Positions 16,909-21,745 of a DNA stretch of 21,745 nucleotides are shown here, one piece after another (position 1 is the first letter of the stretch; the number at the start of each line of letters is the position of its first letter). Below the pieces are notes generated by a model. The model did no database searches. It had not been told where the DNA came from and worked only from the letters and a program-made list of their open reading frames with translations. Origin of the DNA: Bacteroidales bacterium (GTDB taxonomy: Bacteria > Bacteroidota > Bacteroidia > Bacteroidales > UBA7960); contig PWNO01000267.1 in assembly GCA_003557765.1 (NCBI GenBank), forward strand, positions 1 through 21,745, in the 5' to 3' direction. The translations under genes and the position numbers were made by a program.

Positions 16909-17916
16909 TTACGGCCTCCTGAAAAGGTATTGAATAAAGATGCCATCGTAACCCCGCAACCTGAGTTTTTCGCCGGGCTCGGGTTCTTCATCCCAGTTCA
17001 TGGCATTGCGTCTAAACAGGTTTTCCTTGCGGATCCCGTATTCGTGGGAGATGTCGGCCATGGTTTCCCCCTTTTGCACCTCATGGCGCCTGACTGGGCC
17101 CTTGCGCCTTTTGGGTTGCAGGTAAATGCGGTGCCCCGGGGGCGGTTGAAACTCATCGCTCCAGTTGTTGTAACGGATAATGCGTCCGGGCCGGATATCG
17201 AACTCACGCGCAATTGTCTGGGGCGTATCGCCAGGGCGTGCCACCACATAGTTGATCCTGTTGTATGTACGCACCTCCCGCTGCAATTCATCACGGCGCA
17301 CCATTCTGTCGCTCAAACTACCGGCTTTTGCAAGATCTCTGTGTCGGATCTCGGAATAATCATCTGCCAGAAGATAGTTTCGATCAAGGGCCTTCTGGTC
17401 AAAGCGGTAAAGTTGATGTTGTTCAATCAGGCGGATCAGGATATTGGCATATTCCGGGTTGGTGGCATAACCTGCCCTGCGCAGACCCCTTGCCCAGGAT
17501 TTATAGTCATCTGCATCATAATCAAAAAGAAAGGCGTATCGTGGCCGGGTAGTAAGGAACTCCGTATGGTCAAAAAATGAGTATAGAGGGTCAGCATATT
17601 TCCGGAAGCATTCATCCGGTTCGTCGTCTGTATAAAAATATGACGCCCCCGGCCATCCATGACATTTTATCCCAAAGTGGTTGTTGGCATTGACCGCCAG
17701 TTCGCTGTTGCCAAAGCCCGACTCCAGGATGGCCTGGGCCAGCTTGATACTTGCCGGAATTCCTGATGTACGCATCTCGGCTATGGCCACGTGTTTGTAT
17801 TGCGCAATGTAATCTTTCAATGCAATGTGTTGCTGGGCCAGCAGGCTTCCGGGAATAATCATTAAGCATAAGACCAGCTTTTTGTAAAGACCTTGCCAGA
17901 ATTGATACATAAACAT
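16909..17916 (-). CDS. Secreted GH73 glucosaminidase with LysM-like repeats
   Basis: This 335-aa protein has a signal peptide (about 1-27, ending LLA-QQ). An N-acetylglucosaminidase domain (GH73, FlgJ/LytD-type) spans about 35-185. The IKLAQAILESGFGNSELA block carries the probable catalytic Glu65. NHFGIKCHGWPG and the later DYKSWARGLRRAGYATNP stretch are also typical. Two LysM-like modules follow: about 222-265 (YVVARPGDTPQTIAREFDI) and about 278-325 (HEVQKGETMADISHEYGI). The enzyme should cleave peptidoglycan glycan strands in the periplasm or at the outer surface, with the LysM modules binding the wall. A second ATG two codons downstream (17910) is an equally good start. The gene converges on comEC with only 21 bp between the stops and no clear terminator in that gap. 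Confidence 0.92.
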   Translation of the reverse strand: MFMYQFWQGLYKKLVLCLMIIPGSLLAQQHIALKDYIAQYKHVAIAEMRTSGIPASIKLAQAILESGFGNSELAVNANNHFGIKCHGWPGASYFYTDDEPDECFRKYADPLYSFFDHTEFLTTRPRYAFLFDYDADDYKSWARGLRRAGYATNPEYANILIRLIEQHQLYRFDQKALDRNYLLADDYSEIRHRDLAKAGSLSDRMVRRDELQREVRTYNRINYVVARPGDTPQTIAREFDIRPGRIIRYNNWSDEFQPPPGHRIYLQPKRRKGPVRRHEVQKGETMADISHEYGIRKENLFRRNAMNWDEEPEPGEKLRLRGYDGIFIQYLFRRP

Positions 17917-17968
17917 TATTTTTGATAAAGAAAACGATCGCTGTAAAACCTGATTGTTCTCGCCGGTT

Positions 17969-17976
17969 CAAAAATA
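17969..17976 (-). promoter_or_regulatory. Possible -7 element for the GH73 gene
   Basis: On the minus strand TATTTTTG fits TAnnTTTG and lies about 53 bp upstream of the start at 17916. A -33 element at the usual spacing was not found. The same octamer occurs upstream of the YugP-type gene. Confidence 0.35.
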
Positions 17977-18027
17977 CATCAAATGGCGCATTTAATTTGC
18001 TTTTAATTTAAGATATCGGTCACAATG

Positions 18028-18080
18028 AATCTCCATTAAATAATCAATCCCCTGATTGTTATATTTTTAGAATGGAGGTT
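18028..18080 (+). other. Nested inverted repeat upstream of rsmG
   Basis: A 10-bp stem (AATCTCCATT at 18028-18037 with AATGGAGGTT at 18071-18080, one G-U pair on the + strand) encloses a smaller hairpin (AATCA/TGATT at 18042-18046 and 18053-18057). It lies in the 262-bp region between the divergent GH73 and rsmG genes. No T-run follows, so it is not a simple terminator. Its function is unknown. Confidence 0.4.
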
Positions 18081-18113
18081 GCGTATGTTCAAAAGATAAT
18101 GTCTTGGTTAGAC

Positions 18114-18174
18114 AGAAACCTCATTATTTACTAAGCATTACCCATTATATCAACTCTTTGGCATGAAGGTTTCT
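18114..18174 (+). other. Inverted repeat ending just before the rsmG start
   Basis: AGAAACCTCAT (18114-18124) pairs with ATGAAGGTTTCT (18163-18174) with a single bulged A. The 38-nt loop is AT-rich and the right arm ends 4 nt before the rsmG ATG. If transcribed, the stem would cover the ribosome-binding region. A regulatory leader is possible but not shown. Confidence 0.4.
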
Positions 18175-18178
18175 TGTT

Positions 18179-18799
18179 ATGGAAAGCATAAAACAATATT
18201 TTCCGCAACTTAAACAAAAACAGCTGGAAAGACTTGCTGCAATGTATGACCTGTATCTCGACTGGAATAAAAAAATCAATGTAATCTCACGGAAGGATAT
18301 GGATCATTTTGTACAGCGACACCTGCTGCATTCGTTGTCGATACTGAAAGTGGTGTCTTTCAAGCCGGGTGCAGAAGTGATGGACGCAGGCACCGGTGGC
18401 GGCTTTCCCGGACTTCCGCTGGCCGTATCTTGTCCTGATGTGCATTTTACCCTGGTAGACTCCATTGGAAAGAAGATCAAGGTGGTCGAAGATGTGGTAA
18501 CCCGCCTTGGATTGGCTAATGTAAATGCTGTACAAAGCAGGGCTGAGGACATGTCTGGCAGGTATGATTTTATCACCAGCAGGGCTGTGAAACCCTTACC
18601 TGTTTTCTATCCCTGGGTAAAAAACAAGATCAAAAAAACCTCGCAGCATGAACTTGCCAATGGCATCCTTTATTTAAAAGGCGGTAACCTGGCAGATGAG
18701 CTCACTGCATTGCCTTGCCGATACCAGGTTTTTACCATTTGCGATTTTTTCTCTGAAGCCTATTTTGAAACAAAAAAAATCGTACATTTGTTTGACTAA
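18179..18799 (+). CDS. rsmG: 16S rRNA (guanine-527-N7)-methyltransferase RsmG
   Basis: This 206-aa protein has the normal length. An N-terminal helical part ends in LDWNKKINVISRKD. The Rossmann methyltransferase fold follows, with the SAM-binding loop MDAGTGGGFPGLPLA, an acidic LVDSIGKKIKVV strand, and the ITSRAV block. LYLKGG is typical of the family, as in the E. coli enzyme that methylates G527 of 16S rRNA. Loss of RsmG gives low-level streptomycin resistance in several bacteria. The gene precedes recA by 69 bp on the same strand. recA has its own promoter-like element, so the two may be transcribed separately. The start at 18179 follows two inverted repeats in the leader. Nothing is broken. 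Confidence 0.96.
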   Translation: MESIKQYFPQLKQKQLERLAAMYDLYLDWNKKINVISRKDMDHFVQRHLLHSLSILKVVSFKPGAEVMDAGTGGGFPGLPLAVSCPDVHFTLVDSIGKKIKVVEDVVTRLGLANVNAVQSRAEDMSGRYDFITSRAVKPLPVFYPWVKNKIKKTSQHELANGILYLKGGNLADELTALPCRYQVFTICDFFSEAYFETKKIVHLFD

Positions 18800-18823
18800 A
18801 ATAAGACAAACAAAACATTTTAT

Positions 18824-18831
18824 TATCTTTG
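18824..18831 (+). promoter_or_regulatory. -7 promoter element upstream of recA
   Basis: TATCTTTG matches TAnnTTTG exactly. The predicted transcript start near 18838 leaves a leader of about 31 nt before the recA ATG (18869). No -33 match occurs at 19-21 nt spacing and no known SOS box is recognised. Confidence 0.5.
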
Positions 18832-18868
18832 AGAAATTTAAATTAAGTCAAAACATAAAATATGTCCT

Positions 18869-19903
18869 ATGAGCAAGGAAAATGACAATGCTACGGAGCA
18901 AAACAAAGACAAGGCAATCAACAAAGAGAAAATGAAGGCTTTGCAGATGACCCTGGATAAGATTGAAAAGTCTTATGGCAAGGGTACGATCATGAAGTTG
19001 GGTGATTCGGCAGTTGTACCGGTGGATGTGATTCCGACCGGATCTATCATGCTGGATATGGCTTTAGGCACAGGTGGTTTGCCACGGGGCCGGGTGGTAG
19101 AGATTTATGGTCCGGAATCCTCCGGGAAAACCACGTTGGCCATCCATGCCATTGCGGAAGCTCAGAAGCTTGGCGGCGTGGCTGCATTTATTGATGCAGA
19201 AAATGCCTTTGACAGCAATTATGCAAATAAACTGGGTGTAGATATTGAGAATTTGCTGGTCAGTCAGCCGGATAACGGTGAGCAGGCTTTGGAGATTGCA
19301 GAAAACCTGATACGTTCGGGTGCTATTGACATCATTGTAATCGACTCGGTGGCGGCCCTGACTCCCAAAAGCGAGATCGAGGGAGAGATGGGTGACTCTA
19401 AAATGGGGTTGCAGGCGCGCCTGATGTCGCAGGCGCTGCGAAAACTGACGGGGACCATCAACAAGACGAATTGTTGTTGTATTTTCATTAATCAGCTGCG
19501 TGAAAAGATCGGCGTAATGTTTGGCAACCCGGAGACTACGACGGGAGGAAATGCGCTGAAATTTTATTCATCGGTACGTATTGACATTCGTCGGGCATCA
19601 CAGATAAAGGAAGGTGATCGTGTGATGGGTAATCGTACCCGTGTGAAGGTAGTGAAGAATAAACTGGCACCACCTTTTCGTCAGGCGGAATTTGACATCA
19701 TCTATGGGCAAGGTATTTCCAGGACAGGAGAACTCATCGACCTGGCCGTGGAACATAATATTGTAAAGAAGTCCGGCTCCTGGTTCAGTTATGGAGATAC
19801 GAAGCTCGGTCAGGGAAGGGATGCGGTCAAACAACTTCTTCTTGACAATGAAGAGCTTGCTGAAGAGCTTGAAGTCAAAATCAAAGAAGCCCTGGTCATT
19901 TAA
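18869..19903 (+). CDS. recA: Recombinase RecA
   Basis: This 344-aa protein forms ATP-dependent filaments on single-stranded DNA for homologous recombination and SOS signalling. The Walker A motif GPESSGKT is at 81-88 and Walker B ([10 protein letters not shown]) is near 153-162. The catalytic Glu is 111 and the L2 loop [15 protein letters not shown] is intact. The C-terminus is acidic ([13 protein letters not shown]). One oddity is FIDAENAFD, where nearly all RecA proteins have FIDAEHA; the His after the catalytic Glu is Asn112 (AAT). A second is a run of three Cys codons (TGT x3 at 19472-19480) just before IFINQL. A competing ATG at 18862 opens only a 7-codon frame, so 18869 is the start. 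The N-terminal 20 residues are polar and variable, as is usual in this phylum. Confidence 0.98.
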   Translation: MSKENDNATEQNKDKAINKEKMKALQMTLDKIEKSYGKGTIMKLGDSAVVPVDVIPTGSIMLDMALGTGGLPRGRVVEIYGPESSGKTTLAIHAIAEAQKLGGVAAFIDAENAFDSNYANKLGVDIENLLVSQPDNGEQALEIAENLIRSGAIDIIVIDSVAALTPKSEIEGEMGDSKMGLQARLMSQALRKLTGTINKTNCCCIFINQLREKIGVMFGNPETTTGGNALKFYSSVRIDIRRASQIKEGDRVMGNRTRVKVVKNKLAPPFRQAEFDIIYGQGISRTGELIDLAVEHNIVKKSGSWFSYGDTKLGQGRDAVKQLLLDNEELAEELEVKIKEALVI

Positions 19904-19943
19904 GCCACGGCAGCATGCTAAATAACAACCAATACACAAAGTC

Positions 19944-21745
19944 ATGAAGCAAATCACTTTATTAGCCATTATTTTTATGATGACAATCTCCAGTGCCTTG
20001 CAAGGGCAAAATCAGGTTTTAACCCCGGAAATCCTTTGGGAATTTGGAAGGATAAGCGATGTGCAGGTTTCGCCTGACGGGCAGACGATATTGTTTGGCA
20101 TCACCTATTATGATGTGCCTGAAAATCAAGGAACCCGCGATCTTTACACCATGCCGGTAGCGGGAGGTGAGCCGGTGAACATCACCAACTCCACACAGTC
20201 GGAATCTGGTGCAGTATGGCGTCCGGATGGCGCCCGGATCGGCTTCATGCGAAGCGTCGATGGAAGCAATCAGCTTTTTGAGATGAACCCCGATGGCAGC
20301 CAGGTCGCACAGCTAACGGACATCGAAGGCGGGATCACCGGCTTTGACTATTCCCCCGACATGTTGCACATCTATTACACCAAAAGGGTTAAGGTTGATG
20401 AAACCGTAAAAGACATGCATCCGGACCTTGACAAGGCCCATGCCTATGTGGCAGACGACCTGATGTACCGGCACTGGGATCGCTGGCACGATGGAAAATA
20501 CAGCCATGTGTTTGTAACGCCCTATGATGAAGAAAAGATAGAAGAAGGCAGGGACATCATGGAAGGTCAGTCCTACCATTCTCCCCTGCCACCATTTGGA
20601 GGCAGTTCGCAGATCACCTGGAGTGCCGATGGGCAATATCTGGCCTATACCTGTAAGAAAAAGGTCGGCAAGGATTGGACAACTTCCACCAATGCAAATA
20701 TTTACCTATATCACCTGGAAACAGGCACCACAGAAGACCTGACCCCATTTAATTATGGGTACGACAGGAACCCCGTGTTCTCGCCTGACGGTAGGTACAT
20801 GGCTTGGGAAAGCATGAAGACAGATGGTTTTGAGTCGGATAAAAACCGGATCATGGTCATGGATCTTGCCAGTCGGACTTACCGCGATTTGTCGGCAGGT
20901 TTTGACCAGAGCTCCAGCGGCTTCGCATGGTCTGTCGACAGCGAGACCCTGTATTTCGTGAGTGGCATTCATGCTACCTATCAGCTTTATGCCGTGAATG
21001 TGGCCAGTGCAGAAATCGTGCAGCTCACCGAAGGCAAACATAACTATCAGTCCGTTGCCGTTGCAGGCGATGCCCTTGTGTCTGAACGCATGTCGATGTC
21101 AATGCCCACAGAAATATTCCGAGTGAATAAGACCACCGGTGCTGAAACACAGTTGAGTGAAGTCAACCGGGAGATCCTTGATCGCATTAACATGGGTCGT
21201 GTGGAGGAGCGCTGGATCACCACCACAGATAATAAAGAAATGCTGGTTTGGGTGATCTATCCACCCCATTTTGACCCCGGAAAAGAGTATCCGGCGCTGC
21301 TTTATTGCGGAGGAGGACCACAGAGCGCGGTGAGTCAGTTTTTTTCTTACCGCTGGAACTTTCAGATTATGGCGGCCAATGACTATGTGGTTGTGGCACC
21401 AAACCGGAGGGGTCTCCCCACTTTTGGCCAGGAATGGAACGACCAGATCAGTGAGGATTGGGGTGGACAAAACATGTTGGACTACCTGAGTGCCATCGAC
21501 GCGGTGAAAGAGGAGCCTTTTGTGGATGAAGAACGCCTCGGTGCAGTGGGTGCCAGCTATGGTGGATACAGCGTATTTTGGCTGGCCGGGCATCATGATG
21601 GCAGGTTCAATGCCTTTATCTCCCATTGTGGCTTGTTTAACCTCGAAAGCTGGTATGCTTCAACCGAGGAAATGTTCTTCGCTAATCATGATATTGGTGG
21701 AGCCTATTGGGAGGATCCAAGACCACACAGTTATGATTTTTCTCC
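19944..21745 (+). CDS. Exported S9 family (prolyl oligopeptidase-type) peptidase, 3' end beyond window
   Basis: 600 codons are visible from ATG 19944 and the frame is open at the right edge. Residues 1-21 look like a signal peptide. A WD40-like beta-propeller spans about 25-400, with repeated Ser-Pro-Asp-Gly motifs such as VSPDGQTILF and FSPDGRYMAWES. An alpha/beta-hydrolase domain begins near 420 (WVIYPPHFDPGKEYPALLY). The nucleophile elbow GASYGG places the catalytic Ser at 538. The Asp and His of the triad must lie in the missing part. The family includes dipeptidyl peptidases and acylaminoacyl peptidases, and exported forms in Bacteroidetes degrade oligopeptides in the periplasm. The gene starts 40 bp after recA with no terminator or promoter seen between, so read-through from recA is possible. 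Exact specificity cannot be read from this fragment. Confidence 0.93.
   Translation, partial: MKQITLLAIIFMMTISSALQGQNQVLTPEILWEFGRISDVQVSPDGQTILFGITYYDVPENQGTRDLYTMPVAGGEPVNITNSTQSESGAVWRPDGARIGFMRSVDGSNQLFEMNPDGSQVAQLTDIEGGITGFDYSPDMLHIYYTKRVKVDETVKDMHPDLDKAHAYVADDLMYRHWDRWHDGKYSHVFVTPYDEEKIEEGRDIMEGQSYHSPLPPFGGSSQITWSADGQYLAYTCKKKVGKDWTTSTNANIYLYHLETGTTEDLTPFNYGYDRNPVFSPDGRYMAWESMKTDGFESDKNRIMVMDLASRTYRDLSAGFDQSSSGFAWSVDSETLYFVSGIHATYQLYAVNVASAEIVQLTEGKHNYQSVAVAGDALVSERMSMSMPTEIFRVNKTTGAETQLSEVNREILDRINMGRVEERWITTTDNKEMLVWVIYPPHFDPGKEYPALLYCGGGPQSAVSQFFSYRWNFQIMAANDYVVVAPNRRGLPTFGQEWNDQISEDWGGQNMLDYLSAIDAVKEEPFVDEERLGAVGASYGGYSVFWLAGHHDGRFNAFISHCGLFNLESWYASTEEMFFANHDIGGAYWEDPRPHSYDFS

Noticed and set aside
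16897..17580. A 227-codon open frame on the plus strand after comEC
   Set aside because: It lies wholly opposite the well-supported GH73/LysM gene and has no family features.
21099..21626. A 175-codon minus-strand frame at the right end
   Set aside because: It is antisense to the S9 peptidase catalytic domain and has no recognisable features.

Overview
The window looks like chromosomal DNA of a Gram-negative member of the Bacteroidetes (Bacteroidota). Evidence: a type IX secretion (T9SS) C-terminal sorting domain, large secreted proteins with Bacteroidetes-style domain mosaics, housekeeping genes of that phylum's type (recA, rsmG, surE, lpxB, comEC), and several intergenic matches to the Bacteroidetes -7 element TAnnTTTG. 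I cannot place it more finely. There are no tRNAs, rRNAs, CRISPR arrays or insertion sequences that I can see.

Layout. Positions 1-3726 (minus) hold most of a secreted trypsin-like protease with a long modular tail; its C-terminus lies off the left edge. A 412-bp gap follows. Positions 4139-11016 (minus) are a four-gene cluster, transcribed in the order HlyD-like membrane fusion protein, VTC-domain polyphosphate polymerase-like protein, DUF4956 membrane protein, and a large exported CotH-family kinase with a T9SS tail. Upstream is a minus-strand YugP-type zinc metallopeptidase (11244-11933) that ends in a hairpin terminator. Divergent from it run surE, a small membrane protein and lpxB (12190-14356), then comEC (14635-16887). 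A secreted GH73 glucosaminidase with LysM-like repeats (16909-17916, minus) converges on comEC. The right end (plus) carries rsmG, recA and the first 600 codons of an exported S9 peptidase.

How the genes fit together. The VTC, DUF4956 and CotH families are recurrent neighbours and suggest linked polyphosphate and extracellular phosphotransfer chemistry, here with an HlyD-type adaptor. The surE-lpxB stretch is cell-envelope and nucleotide housekeeping. The protease, the CotH protein, the GH73 enzyme and the S9 peptidase are all predicted to be exported.

Two anomalies stand out. First, lpxB carries an in-frame TAA at codon 289, with clean LpxB sequence continuing in the same frame behind it. 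Second, the CotH protein's chitobiase-like domain is split by an exactly 627-bp in-frame segment whose own ends are the swapped halves of a second beta-sandwich domain, as expected from integration of a circular molecule at a 4-bp match.
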